A stretch of DNA of 64,000 nucleotides, taken from NCBI RefSeq assembly GCF_004339525.1, contig NZ_SMGE01000001.1, positions 5,890,001 through 5,954,000 of the forward strand. Direction: 5' to 3'. The position numbers and the translations under genes were made by a program. Each line of letters begins with the position of its first letter. Position 1 is the stretch's first letter. Below the pieces are notes generated by a model. That model was not told the DNA's origin. It made no database searches and saw only the letters and a list, made by a program, of their open reading frames with translations. Source of the DNA: Flavobacterium sp. 90 (GTDB lineage: Bacteria > Bacteroidota > Bacteroidia > Flavobacteriales > Flavobacteriaceae). Below are positions 10,501-18,496 of the stretch, one piece after another.

Positions 10501-11678
10501 GAGGATTTTTAGATCATATTATTATTTCTAATGAACTGACAAACGAGTATATTCCAAATTCTACTACTGTTTATGATCCGCGTTTGGATATTCCGAATTA
10601 TGTGAATACAACCTCTGATCACGGACCTGTTATTGCACGTTTTGATTTTAAGAAAGCAGCGCAAAGCATAAACTTCCCTTCTATCACTATTACAGATGCT
10701 ACATCTTATGATCTAAATGCTACAGCAACATCTAGTTTAGCAGTTACTTATGCAAGTTCTAATGAAGCTATTGCAAAAATTAGTAACGGAAAAATCCAGG
10801 TAATTAGCGCAGGAACAGTAACAATTACAGCTTCTCAATCAGGAAACGAATATTATTTGGCTGCAGCCGATGTTACTCAGTCTTTAACCATAACTGACAC
10901 AAAATTACCTGTTATTACAGCACCTGCAACAATAACGCAAAGTAATGATACAGGAATATGCGGAGCAAAAATTACCTATGTAGCTCCAGTAGGAACCGAC
11001 AATTTTCCGGGAGCAACTACGGTTCAAACTGCAGGATTAGCTTCTGGTACTGTATTTCCGGTTGGAGTAACAACAAATACATTTAAAGTAACTGATGCGT
11101 CTGGAAATACAGCAACAACCTCATTTAATGTAATTGTAAAAGACACTGAATTACCAATATTAAGCTGTCAGGAAAACATTATCCAGAAAAAAGATAACAG
11201 AATAAATGGTGCGGTAGTAACCTATTCTACTCCTTTAGCAACTGATAACTGTTCTGCTATTACCGTTACACAAACATCAGGATTGAAATCAGGAAGTGTT
11301 TTCCCAATGGGTATTACTACCAATACTTTCAAAGTAGTTGATGCAGCAGGAAATACAACAAGTTGTTCTTTTACTGTAAATATTGTAAAAACTTTACCAC
11401 CAGATTGTGAACCAAACGGAGGAGTTTCGATAAAAGCATATCCTAATCCTGCAACTGACTTTGTCAATTTTACGGTTAAAGCAGACAAACCAAAAAATAT
11501 GACAATAAAATTGTATGACATATTTGGATTTCAGGTTGTTACACCAGTAGAAATAACAGGAAATGCAACTGAAAACACCGTACAAATAGATATCAGTCGT
11601 CTTTGGAGAGGTATTTATATTTACACTTTAAGTAGTGGTAACAAAATACTATCTATTAATAAAATCATCAAAAAATAA
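7536..11678 (+). CDS. T9SS-secreted multidomain endonuclease/exonuclease/phosphatase-family protein
   Basis: 1380 residues. Residues 1-27 are a signal peptide ending near SLFAQ. The N-terminal 700 residues contain all-beta modules, including two choice-of-anchor-like segments (SQNFNDVNVLTNSGW...DWLISP). Residues about 736-1040 form an EEP-fold domain: IVSYNLEFF, YVVQEV, LVVIYN, IDLHGRA, FMILGDYNDD and TSDHGPVIARF give the usual Asn, Glu, Asp-Asn and Asp-His metal and catalytic positions. Two HYR-like modules follow (about 1128-1288). The last 70 residues (AYPNPATDFVNF to the lysine-rich end) are a type A T9SS sorting domain. It is most likely an extracellular or surface nuclease used for DNA turnover or phosphate scavenging; sphingomyelinase-like phosphodiesterase activity is an alternative. 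A terminator follows. Confidence 0.88.
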   Translation: MKHFYQTRHLMAFLSLFWCFSMSLFAQGTSPAPQNLPYVQDFSLLEATSTAYPSGLQGWTASTIPGSSYNTNAVLVGDRALTASSSASTTSGNIHNYNGKIGFLNSGSLDLTIGLAINTLTKSGIVVQYDAMVIRNPYDGTANTRINEMVLQYRIGESSVFTTLPSTSYLSNTVKQTTSGVTSPLNPVTISVILPTECDNQPVVQLRWISRQNSGAGSRPSFAIDNITIQNDTTPPAYADGYPKIENILSNGFDFSTQLNETGKTYFVLLASGSSKPSASQIKSGLDANGNAALQSGIFDVTDKTLAYTKSISNLTIDTDYVVYAISEDSYGNIQTDSNQLNVKTSNVLVPSISITKNIIDFGFSEQNFASKTSSYQIQALHLNDVVTVTASNNFTISKNPNDSFQSSLVFNVQDFDTNNTPTVYVRFTPNGTGNFSGQIDHQTSGASTKTVLLTGTGINPYSQNFNDVNVLTNSGWTAYSVAGDKIKWASTSSRFNSSPAAVSINGYAENGASKDWLISPRLHLDSFDKFPLLSFYSRKFYSGPNLKLMVSVNYDGTSSPETATWTEIEGDFPLTTGVFKASNFINLSAYKSDNTYIAWVYETTASGADNAAEWTIDDVSITNEATFLASNPNLNFSETNANSTSDSQSFIFMAGGYGDFTISAPTNFQLALDNTNFQSSITVSANDALVGKTIYARFAPSVKALSLEGSLTVTSTGLNQQIGRFTGSSFPKSETFDIVSYNLEFFGSDVVGTSGEFGPIDDALQVENVAKVMNKLNADVYVVQEVSDEAALESLIQKISVNGKTFDKSISPAWSYSFSPPDPLFPPQKLVVIYNTQTTKVNKTRVMFNTLYDNIRAGNTSLPNYPGGNSSSFFASGRLPYLVNVETNINGVKKEINIIDLHGRANSGTDISKYNMRKYDAELLKDSLDVEFPDANFMILGDYNDDVDVSVITPNPSSYQKIVEDTARYNALTLEISKAGAYSYLASGGFLDHIIISNELTNEYIPNSTTVYDPRLDIPNYVNTTSDHGPVIARFDFKKAAQSINFPSITITDATSYDLNATATSSLAVTYASSNEAIAKISNGKIQVISAGTVTITASQSGNEYYLAAADVTQSLTITDTKLPVITAPATITQSNDTGICGAKITYVAPVGTDNFPGATTVQTAGLASGTVFPVGVTTNTFKVTDASGNTATTSFNVIVKDTELPILSCQENIIQKKDNRINGAVVTYSTPLATDNCSAITVTQTSGLKSGSVFPMGITTNTFKVVDAAGNTTSCSFTVNIVKTLPPDCEPNGGVSIKAYPNPATDFVNFTVKADKPKNMTIKLYDIFGFQVVTPVEITGNATENTVQIDISRLWRGIYIYTLSSGNKILSINKIIKK

Positions 11679-11700
11679 AATAACTTACCTTATATTAAAA

Positions 11701-11735
11701 ATGCCGGATTCCTTTAAAGAGTCCGGCATTTTTTG
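11701..11735 (+). terminator. Rho-independent terminator
   Basis: ATGCCGGA pairs perfectly with TCCGGCAT across a 13-base loop, followed by six Ts. It ends the nuclease transcript and may also serve the convergent mreB-like gene. Confidence 0.85.
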
Positions 11736-11805
11736 TATCCTGTAATTTTGGATTCTTTCGCATCTAGAGCTAAGTTTTGTCTAAAACAGATGCAACAAAA
11801 TCTTT

Positions 11806-12834
11806 CTATTTTATAAGTACACTTTTATATTTAGCTATATTTTTTAAAACAATGCCGGTGCCTCTAACCACCGCTCTTAAAGGATCTTCTGCAATAAATA
11901 CGGGTAATTCTGTCTTCTGTGATATTCGTTTATCAAGACCGCGCAACAGTGCTCCTCCTCCTGCGAGATATAATCCTGCATTATAAATGTCGGCAGCAAG
12001 TTCCGGCGGCGTCAATGAAAGCGTCACCATAATGGCATCTTCAATTCTTTGTATTGATTTATCTAAAGCTCTTGCAATTTCACGATAACTAACGTGTACC
12101 TCCTTAGGTTTTCCGGTAAGAAGATCCCTTCCGCGAACCGTTATGTCATCAGGAGCCGTTTCAAGTTCTTCCATAGCAGCTCCAACATCAATTTTTATTG
12201 CCTCTGCAGACGCCTCTCCAATATACAAATTATGGTGAGTTCTCATGTAATACAAGATATCATTGGTAAAAACATCACCGGCAATTTTTATCGATTTGTC
12301 GCAAATTATACCTCCAAGAGCAATAACGGCAATTTCGGTAGTTCCTCCTCCAACATCCACAATGATGTTTCCTTGAGGAAGCATAACATCCAGCCCCATT
12401 CCAATCGCAGCTGCCATAGGCTCATGAATTAAAAATACTTCTTTACCATTTACTCTTTCGCAAGACTCCTTTACTGCTCTCATTTCCACTTCCGTTATAC
12501 CACTGGGAATACATACAATCATTCGCAATGCAGGAGTAAAAAAGTTTTTCTTCAATTCTGGTATGTTTTTTATAAACCAGCTGATCATTTTTTCCGAAGC
12601 ATCAAAATCAGCAATAACGCCATCTTTTAGCGGTCGGATTGTTTTAATATTTTCATGTGTTTTACCCTGCATTAAACTAGCTTCTTTACCTACAGCGATA
12701 ATTTTTCCATTCCTGATATCTCTTGCCACAATTGATGGACTATCTACTACGATTTTTCCGTCATAAATTATTAAAGTATTAGCCGTTCCTAAATCCATAG
12801 CTATTTCCACTATCATAAAATCAAATAAGCCCAT
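11806..12834 (-). CDS. mreB: MreB-family rod-shape actin homolog
   Basis: 342 residues, the normal length for MreB/Mbl. Actin-fold nucleotide motifs are present: phosphate-1 AMDLGTANT near residue 12, phosphate-2 VDVGGGTTEIAVIALGG near 160, and an adenosine-binding AGLYLAGGGALLRGLD near 288. PSIVARD and HEPMAAAIG are also characteristic. MreB polymers guide cell-wall synthesis along the side wall beneath the inner membrane. No mreC, mreD, pbp2 or rodA gene is adjacent, so this is likely a paralog in addition to an operon-borne mreB elsewhere in the genome. ATG codons at residues 1 and 7 are both possible starts. Confidence 0.92.
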   Translation of the reverse strand: MGLFDFMIVEIAMDLGTANTLIIYDGKIVVDSPSIVARDIRNGKIIAVGKEASLMQGKTHENIKTIRPLKDGVIADFDASEKMISWFIKNIPELKKNFFTPALRMIVCIPSGITEVEMRAVKESCERVNGKEVFLIHEPMAAAIGMGLDVMLPQGNIIVDVGGGTTEIAVIALGGIICDKSIKIAGDVFTNDILYYMRTHHNLYIGEASAEAIKIDVGAAMEELETAPDDITVRGRDLLTGKPKEVHVSYREIARALDKSIQRIEDAIMVTLSLTPPELAADIYNAGLYLAGGGALLRGLDKRISQKTELPVFIAEDPLRAVVRGTGIVLKNIAKYKSVLIK

Positions 12835-13098
12835 AATATAGTTTTGTTTAAGAACGCTTTTGTTACTGCTTTATTCTCTAAAAACACGAAAATTTAACTA
12901 CAATTCTTGCTCTCTGGCTGATATTTAGGTAAAAAACGAATTACAACTAACCAATTTTATAATTTTATTAATGAGAATTTTTGTTCAATGAGGCTCAATT
13001 TTTCTTTGTAAAGTAGTTGATTAGAAAAACGAAATATAGAAGTATTAATTTGAGATCATCAGGATACAAGAAGATTGTAATCCTTAAATTTTATTTCC

Positions 13099-13797
13099 TT
13101 AACAAATCAGCAACAACCTATATTCTCCTTCATTTTCTATTGGTGCTCTATGAATACAAGGCAAAACTTCTTGTTTTGGATGATCTACGGCCAATCGCCA
13201 AAGATGTCCTAAACCCAGATTAACAAGTTCTGCATCTGCATTTAGCTGATAATGCAGATCGAAATAATTTTCCTTCAAAAAGTCTTCGAATTCTTCTTCT
13301 GGTCCATCATGCAGCTCTTTTAACTTTGTTCGGATTTCCGGAATCAGGATTTTTTGTTCTGCTCCCGAATTAGAAACAATATCACTTGCCGCTCCGTGAT
13401 ACGTACATAAAAAAGTATCTGTTGCAATGGGCGAACGGTCAACATGAAACGAATACACATCTGTCGATATGAAATCAAATTCGTCGTCACGTTCATAACA
13501 CTTTAGTAAATTAAGAGAAGGCGAAGCGCCAAAATCCGTTAATAATTGCAAATCGTTTAAGATTATTTCTCTTGCTATATTTCCCTTTTCTGATAATTGG
13601 AGCGCTATTAGATCCTCGGGATAAACTTCGGTTATGTTATCTTCTAAAGACAATTGCGCTACAATCTCATTAAAATCGCCATCCAAATTTCTGTACCAGC
13701 ATAATGCGTTCCTTTCTCCTTTGAAATCAGTATTTATAAGCTCAGAAAAAGTAGAAACTAGTCCTATTTGGCTGTTGTCAGAAAATGTATTGTTCAT
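13099..13797 (-). CDS. DUF1826-like protein, possible Fe(II)-dependent oxygenase fold
   Basis: 232 residues, soluble, no signal peptide. The pattern CWYRNLDGDF near the N-terminus, SFHVDRSPIATDTFLCTYHGAASD in the middle and HRAPIENEGEYRLLL at the end matches what I remember of DUF1826 proteins. FHVD plus the distal HRAP would supply the two histidines and the carboxylate of a 2-His-1-carboxylate iron site in a cupin-like barrel; this is inference and there is no known substrate. The gene stands alone, facing away from the PL14-like gene, and ends 264 bases upstream of the mreB-like start on the same strand. The family name is recalled, not searched. Confidence 0.55.
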   Translation of the reverse strand: MNNTFSDNSQIGLVSTFSELINTDFKGERNALCWYRNLDGDFNEIVAQLSLEDNITEVYPEDLIALQLSEKGNIAREIILNDLQLLTDFGASPSLNLLKCYERDDEFDFISTDVYSFHVDRSPIATDTFLCTYHGAASDIVSNSGAEQKILIPEIRTKLKELHDGPEEEFEDFLKENYFDLHYQLNADAELVNLGLGHLWRLAVDHPKQEVLPCIHRAPIENEGEYRLLLIC

Positions 13798-14214
13798 CGT
13801 ATATCTTAAGAAGCAAGTTACTTTATAGATTACAAAATTATATAATAGTAATCAGTTGCGGTGTTTTTATTGTTATAAACATTAGCTCCAAATCTCATTA
13901 AGTTAAATACTATATATAATCTTATTTGCAACATAAGATACTAAATCATTAATTATCTGAATCTTATACATTCTTTTTCACCTCTTTTTACTAATACTCA
14001 TTTTAAAACCTAAAAAATAGGCAGAAAATACCACTTCGGGATTTCTGTGTACCCAAAATCGTACTTTTTTAATCCATTTACAAATTGTTATTAATCAACT
14101 TTGCTATATCAATTACTAATCTCATTGATACTGATTTTGAAAATTATTAAAAGCTTTCTATTTCATTATCAACGATGTAATTGTTATTTTTTTACTAACC
14201 CTAAACCTTTAAAA
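13798..14214. other. 417-base divergent intergenic region
   Basis: Upstream region of both the DUF1826-like gene and the lyase gene. It is AT-rich with no repeat family, no hairpin of note and no small gene. A frame open from an ATG at 14101 into the lyase would only add an unlikely N-terminal extension ahead of the lipoprotein signal. Confidence 0.5.
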
Positions 14215-15009
14215 ATGAAAAAATTATTAAAATTAACAAGTTTGCTTTTTATTACAGCATTAGTGTTTAACTCCTGCGAAAAGGAACAAGATTTAAATGC
14301 GCAGCAAAGCGTTAACAAAGACGAGAGCCAAATCGTCAACAATGAATTACAACAAAACACTAAAAAAGCCGCCGCATCAGCTGCTGCTGCATTAGCAGGT
14401 AGTGCCGGATCGAGAACAATCACTTTGCAAACCAATACATTATCATGTCCGGGTGGTTTGTGTACGTCTTATGGAGTTTGGTCTGAAGGTGTTTACACGG
14501 TTTGGTTCCAAATGAAATTTAATTCGGGATTTTACTGGAGCCGAGGCGGTAAATGCGGATACGGTATATTAATTGGTGACCAAAACACTGGTGGTGATCC
14601 GGGATGGGATGGAAATGGCGGAAGTGCCAGATTCATGTGGTATTGCCCAAATGGATCCAATTCTGCTAAAGGAAGCGGAGCTTATCTTCAGCCTTATGTG
14701 TATTATAGAGATCAGCCGGGGCAATTTGGTAATGATTTCGGAAAAAAATACTTCATCCAAGAAGGAGTTACTTATAACTGTCAGATATCTGTTAAGTTAA
14801 ATACGGGATCTAGCACAAACGGATATGTCAAATATTATGTAAATGGAACAGAATTATTGAATCAAACCATTCGTTGGGTAACTAACGATTCTAAGCGAAA
14901 TGTAAATGCAGTAAGTCTACACACTTTCCGAGGCGGAAGTCAGGAATATTGGAAAGCTCCGGTAACAAGTTCTATTACTTATCCAAGCGCGTCTTGGGAT
15001 GCGCAATAG
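14215..15009 (+). CDS. PL14-like polysaccharide lyase lipoprotein (alginate/glucuronan lyase fold)
   Basis: 264 residues from the ATG at 14215. That start is chosen because it begins a lipoprotein signal (MKKLLKLTSLLFITALVFNSC, lipobox cysteine at 21), whereas an ATG 38 codons upstream would bury it. A flexible Gln/Asn/Ala linker runs to about residue 60. The rest resembles the PL14 beta-jelly-roll: YTVWFQMKFNSGFYWSRGGK with the GGK motif, GGSARFMWY, AYLQPYVYYRDQPGQFG and YVKYYVNGTELLNQTIRW. Known PL14 enzymes cleave uronic-acid polymers such as alginate or glucuronan by beta-elimination. The protein is probably surface- or periplasm-anchored. It is isolated, with no SusCD pair or other carbohydrate genes nearby, so substrate and pathway are open. 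Confidence 0.7.
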   Translation: MKKLLKLTSLLFITALVFNSCEKEQDLNAQQSVNKDESQIVNNELQQNTKKAAASAAAALAGSAGSRTITLQTNTLSCPGGLCTSYGVWSEGVYTVWFQMKFNSGFYWSRGGKCGYGILIGDQNTGGDPGWDGNGGSARFMWYCPNGSNSAKGSGAYLQPYVYYRDQPGQFGNDFGKKYFIQEGVTYNCQISVKLNTGSSTNGYVKYYVNGTELLNQTIRWVTNDSKRNVNAVSLHTFRGGSQEYWKAPVTSSITYPSASWDAQ

Positions 15010-15100
15010 TTGTTATTCACTTTAAAACAATTTTGGTCGGAATAAAATAAAATCCAGCAACAAAATGATTTATAAATTATTCCGTAAAAGCCAATCACAA

Positions 15101-15132
15101 AAAAGCCCATTTCTTAGGAAATGGGCTTTTTT
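15101..15132. terminator. bidirectional Rho-independent terminator
   Basis: AAAAGCCCATTTC pairs with GAAATGGGCTTTT around a short TTAG loop, with T-runs on both strands. It sits between the convergent lyase and flavin oxidoreductase genes. Confidence 0.88.
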
Positions 15133-16221
15133 TTATAATGAACCTGCTTTTACAAAAGTCTGCCAACCACGCATTGTATCAATAAAACGTTCACTTAATC
15201 CGCCTTGACGCAAATAATCTGCCATTACAGGTAATTGCGGACTATCGTACATTGCGTCTGCTTTTACCTGAAGCGGAAAATCACGCTGAAGAATCGCTGC
15301 ACGAGCAATAAGTACAAAATCACAACCTTCATCCAGAAGTTCTCCGGCACGTTGCGCACTCATAATTTTTCCTGCAGCACCTAAACGTACTCCCTTACGG
15401 GGAAGTTCGGTAAAAACGCTCAACATAGTTTTGCCTTTAAAAGTTCCTTCACGAACGATTTGAGCCGAATCCCACAAAGCTAAATCTAAATAATCGATTA
15501 ATTCCCGATCAAAAATATCCGCGGTCACTTCCCGTAATTCCTCCAAAAGAAGTCCGTATCGCTCAATCGACAATCGCCATCCAATTTGAAAATCCGGGCC
15601 GCAAGCTTTGCGAATTCCTTCAATAACTTCAATTGTAAAACGAGCACGATTCTCCAGACTTCCACCGTATTTATCGGTTCTATCATTCAAATTTGGAGAC
15701 ATAAATTCCGAAAGAATCCATCCAAAAGCACCATGAACTGAAATTCCGTCAAATCCTGCCAGTTGAGCCCTTTTCGCAGCAGCGATAAAACTATCCTGAA
15801 TTCGTTCTACTTCTTCGGTTGTAATTGCTTTGATTCCTTCTACTGTTTTTCCCGATGCAGGAGCCGGAATCCCTCCTATTGAAGCTTTGGCACGATGTCC
15901 GGCGTGATGCAATTGCACCGCTGATAATCCGCCTCCATTGCGAATAGAAGTTGCCATTTTGCTTAAACCCGATAAATGATTATCACTATGAATCCCTAAC
16001 TGGCGCTCGAAAGCTATACCTCCGGCTTCTACGGTTGAGGCGCTGGTTTGAATTAATCCGTAACCGCCTTGAGAAAGTTGTTCCATCCAATATTGGTCGT
16101 ATTCAGATGCTGTACCATCAAAATCACTTTGCTGACTCGTTAACGGCGCTAACATAAAACGATTTCTCATTGCCGAACCATGCAGCAAACTAAGAGGTTT
16201 AAATAAATCAGAAACAGACAT
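15133..16221 (-). CDS. old yellow enzyme-family NADH:flavin oxidoreductase
   Basis: 362 residues forming one FMN-binding TIM barrel. Visible markers: LFKPLSLLHGSAMRNRFMLAPLTS at the N-terminus, the LHHAGHRA substrate-pocket segment near residue 103, AAKRAQLAGFDGISVHGAFGWILSEFMSPNLNDRTDKYGGSLENRARF near 145-190 (the family hallmark), and DFVLIARAAILQRDF near the C-terminus. These enzymes reduce activated C=C bonds or nitro compounds with NAD(P)H in the cytoplasm. It is divergent from the dsrE-like gene, and the 278 bases between them carry an inverted repeat that could be a shared operator. Confidence 0.92.
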   Translation of the reverse strand: MSVSDLFKPLSLLHGSAMRNRFMLAPLTSQQSDFDGTASEYDQYWMEQLSQGGYGLIQTSASTVEAGGIAFERQLGIHSDNHLSGLSKMATSIRNGGGLSAVQLHHAGHRAKASIGGIPAPASGKTVEGIKAITTEEVERIQDSFIAAAKRAQLAGFDGISVHGAFGWILSEFMSPNLNDRTDKYGGSLENRARFTIEVIEGIRKACGPDFQIGWRLSIERYGLLLEELREVTADIFDRELIDYLDLALWDSAQIVREGTFKGKTMLSVFTELPRKGVRLGAAGKIMSAQRAGELLDEGCDFVLIARAAILQRDFPLQVKADAMYDSPQLPVMADYLRQGGLSERFIDTMRGWQTFVKAGSL

Positions 16222-16308
16222 ATTATTTATTTTTTAAAGTTCTACTTATGTGAATTATTATCTGATGCAAAGTTGCTTAGAGATTGCTTCGGAAGAAATG
16301 GAGAATTT

Positions 16309-16435
16309 TTACTTTATAATGGACGTTTTGAATCTAATTTTCCAAAGTCATATTTTATTCTAAGTTTTTAAATCCTACCAATAACAGTATCTCGTAAGAA
16401 ATCTGATGCTGAAAAAATTCTCCATCATAAAGTAA
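16309..16435. promoter_or_regulatory. inverted repeat in the OYE/dsrE divergent region (candidate operator pair)
   Basis: TTACTTTATAATGGA at 16309-16323 faces TCCATCATAAAGTAA at 16421-16435, 14 of 15 positions complementary, 97 bases apart. Each arm is near one of the divergent genes, as for two half-operators of a looping regulator. No protein can be assigned. Confidence 0.35.
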
Positions 16436-16499
16436 ATTTCATCCATTCTTTAGCGACAATTGCTGCCGGATCTTTGCCCTGTTAATAAAAATTAATCAA

Positions 16500-16865
16500 A
16501 TGAAAAAAACAGCAATTATTATTCTGTCTGATCCAAAAGTAGGTTCAGAAGAAGCGTTAGGACGTGTATTCAATGCTTTAGCATCAGCATATGAATTCAA
16601 ACACGAAGGTGAAGATGTCAAAATTATTTTTCAGGGTGCAGGTATTAGATGGCCTGAACAACTGGAAAAACCTGAACATCCGGTTCACGCTCTTTATAAC
16701 GAAGTAAAAGATCATGTTCACGGTCTTTCTAAAGGTTGCGTTGCCGTATTTGGTACTGAAATTTCAGGTTATGAATTATTGAATGATAATGAAGTTCCGG
16801 GAACTCCGGGTTTGCCAAGTTTTGTTAACCTTAGAAAAGAAGGTTACGAAATTTTGATTTTCTAA
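16500..16865 (+). CDS. DsrE-family protein
   Basis: 121 residues, about the size of DsrE/DsrF/TusD-like subunits. The N-terminus KKTAIIILSDPKVGSEEALGRVFNALASAYEFKHEGEDVKIIFQGAG is the typical Rossmann-like strand-helix-strand of the family. A single cysteine lies at about residue 80 (GLSKGCVAVFGTE), the region of the active cysteine in sulfur-relay members. No other sulfur-relay subunit is adjacent, so transfer of persulfide sulfur is not established; many stand-alone DsrE-like proteins have unknown roles. A strong terminator follows, so it is a single-gene transcript divergent from the flavin oxidoreductase. Confidence 0.82.
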   Translation: MKKTAIIILSDPKVGSEEALGRVFNALASAYEFKHEGEDVKIIFQGAGIRWPEQLEKPEHPVHALYNEVKDHVHGLSKGCVAVFGTEISGYELLNDNEVPGTPGLPSFVNLRKEGYEILIF

Positions 16866-16874
16866 CTCTGTTTT

Positions 16875-16909
16875 AAACTGTCCTCTTATTCTTTTAGAGG
16901 ACAGTTTTT
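16875..16909 (+). terminator. Rho-independent terminator
   Basis: CTGTCCTC (16878-16885) pairs perfectly with GAGGACAG (16897-16904) and is followed by TTTTTA, directly after the dsrE-like stop codon. Confidence 0.88.
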
Positions 16910-16926
16910 AATCATGTAAAAAAATG

Positions 16927-17079
16927 TTAAACACATCGAAACATAGATTTTATGTGCAAAAAAAAGGAGACAAAAAGAAATACATTTCTTTCACATAGCT
17001 TACTATGTGTATTTAGATTAAGTGAAACGCCTTATTTTAGTTTATCCCGATGCTTCGGGACTATGTTTCTATGTGTTAA
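16927..17079. repeat. palindromic intergenic element with terminal inverted repeats
   Basis: TTAAACACATCGAAACATAG at the left end is matched in inverted orientation by CTATGTTTCTATGTGTTAA at the right end, with a central TCCCGATGCTTCGGGA hairpin. It has no coding potential. The layout is that of a small non-autonomous repeat; a weakly similar run occurs near 29755-29825. Confidence 0.6.
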
Positions 17080-17130
17080 AAAAATATACCTTTATAAAAT
17101 CAAACGTAAATGACCTTTAAATTATAAATT

Positions 17131-17598
17131 ATGCAAAAGGAATTTCAAGATTATATGCATCAATGTTTGGATCTTGCTAAAACTGCTTTGGCAGAAGGTA
17201 ATCCGCCTGTGGGTGCCATTATTGTTTTAGATAAAAAAGTAATTGGTACAGGTATCGAATCAGGAAAATCAACTGGAGACATTACCAATCATGCCGAAAT
17301 AATGGCAATTAGAGACGCGTTAAAAAATGGATTTTCAGATAAACTACATTTGGCAAAAATGTACACTACACATGAACCTTGTATTATGTGTTCGTATATG
17401 ATTCGCCATCACAAAATACCTGAAATCGTTTATGGTACAAGTGTTCCTTATGTTGGCGGTTTCACATCAAAATACAATGTTTTGGCAACAGAAGATGTTC
17501 CGAAATGGGGAAATAAACCAAAAGTTATCGGCGATATTTGTACAGAAGAATGCAATGCTCTTAATGCTCAATTTTTAGAATTATTAAACAAATCGTGA
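17131..17598 (+). CDS. nucleoside/nucleobase deaminase (CMP/dCMP deaminase superfamily)
   Basis: 155 residues with the complete zinc-dependent deaminase signature: NPPVGAIIVLD near residue 25, TNHAEIMAIRDAL (His-Ala-Glu: one zinc ligand and the proton-shuttling glutamate) and THEPCIMCSYMIRHHKIPEIVYG (PCxxC, the other two ligands). Length and motif context fit guanine deaminase or TadA-like proteins, which hydrolytically deaminate a purine or pyrimidine in the cytoplasm. The true substrate cannot be read. The AraC-type regulator starts 6 bases after its stop, so both are co-transcribed and the regulator may control this gene. Confidence 0.9.
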   Translation: MQKEFQDYMHQCLDLAKTALAEGNPPVGAIIVLDKKVIGTGIESGKSTGDITNHAEIMAIRDALKNGFSDKLHLAKMYTTHEPCIMCSYMIRHHKIPEIVYGTSVPYVGGFTSKYNVLATEDVPKWGNKPKVIGDICTEECNALNAQFLELLNKS

Positions 17599-17604
17599 AT
17601 CGTT

Positions 17605-18486
17605 ATGTTATCACAATCTGTATATACGCTGGTTAATCAGCAAAATGGCAACTTATCATTCAAAGTATTTGAGTTTGATAACAGTAGTTATTTTGATCAT
17701 ATTCAGCGCAATAATTACTTTACGTTGATTCTTATTACGTCAGGCGAAGGATTAGCTAAGGTTGATCTTTCCGAATATAGTTTTAAAGAAAATACTTTGT
17801 TTGCTTTTTATCCATATCAGCCTTTTATGTTGGCTTCAGAAGGAGTTTTGACCGGAATTTCTATTCAGTTTCATCATGATTTTTTCTGCATATACAGAAA
17901 TCACAAAGAGATCGCCGCAAATGGTATTTTGTTCAACAATATTTATCAGCAGCCTTTTATACTTCTAGATCAAAATAATAAACAAACGCTCCTAAATATC
18001 GTTAACGAAATTATCGCCGAATTGAAAATGGAAGCTTTGAGAAAAGATGAGGTTTTGGTTTCTTATCTCAAAATATTTTTAGTGCTTGCAACCCGAATAA
18101 AACTCGAGCAACAAACTATTAACAATGAAGTTCGCAATGACAAACAATTGCTTATTATCCAAAACTTAAGAAATGCAATTGAAGATAATTTCCGAACCAA
18201 ACATTCTGCAAGTGAATATGCCGATATGCTTCATGTAACGCCTGTTGTGCTTGCACGAGCTGCAAAAAATCACTTCAACATGACACTTTCTGACTTGATA
18301 ACCGAAAGAATCATTGTCGAAGCAAAAAGAGAACTATATCTCACAAACAAAACCGTAAAAGAGATTGCTTATGAACTTGGTTATGATGATGAGTATTATT
18401 TTAGCCGTGTATTCAAAGGCAAAACTGATATCTCACCACAATTATATCGAGACACAATAGGTTTTAACCGAGCAGCTTTGAGCTAG
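17605..18486 (+). CDS. AraC-family transcriptional regulator
   Basis: 293 residues. The N-terminal half looks like a cupin-type sensing domain (YFTLILITSGEGLAKVDLSEYSFKENTLFAFYPYQPF). The C-terminal 100 residues hold two helix-turn-helix motifs: SASEYADMLHVTPVVLARAAKNHFNMTLSDLI, and TVKEIAYELGYDDEYYFSRVFKGKTDISPQLYR, which is the AraC hallmark. It binds DNA as an activator or repressor in response to an unknown ligand. It lies directly downstream of the deaminase gene (6-base gap) and ends convergently, 10 bases from the MFS transporter stop. Confidence 0.92.
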   Translation: MLSQSVYTLVNQQNGNLSFKVFEFDNSSYFDHIQRNNYFTLILITSGEGLAKVDLSEYSFKENTLFAFYPYQPFMLASEGVLTGISIQFHHDFFCIYRNHKEIAANGILFNNIYQQPFILLDQNNKQTLLNIVNEIIAELKMEALRKDEVLVSYLKIFLVLATRIKLEQQTINNEVRNDKQLLIIQNLRNAIEDNFRTKHSASEYADMLHVTPVVLARAAKNHFNMTLSDLITERIIVEAKRELYLTNKTVKEIAYELGYDDEYYFSRVFKGKTDISPQLYRDTIGFNRAALS

Positions 18487-18496
18487 TTTCCGCTAA

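Noticed and set aside
13017..13223. 68-codon plus-strand frame
   Set aside because: Overlaps the DUF1826-like gene end in antisense and has no supporting feature.
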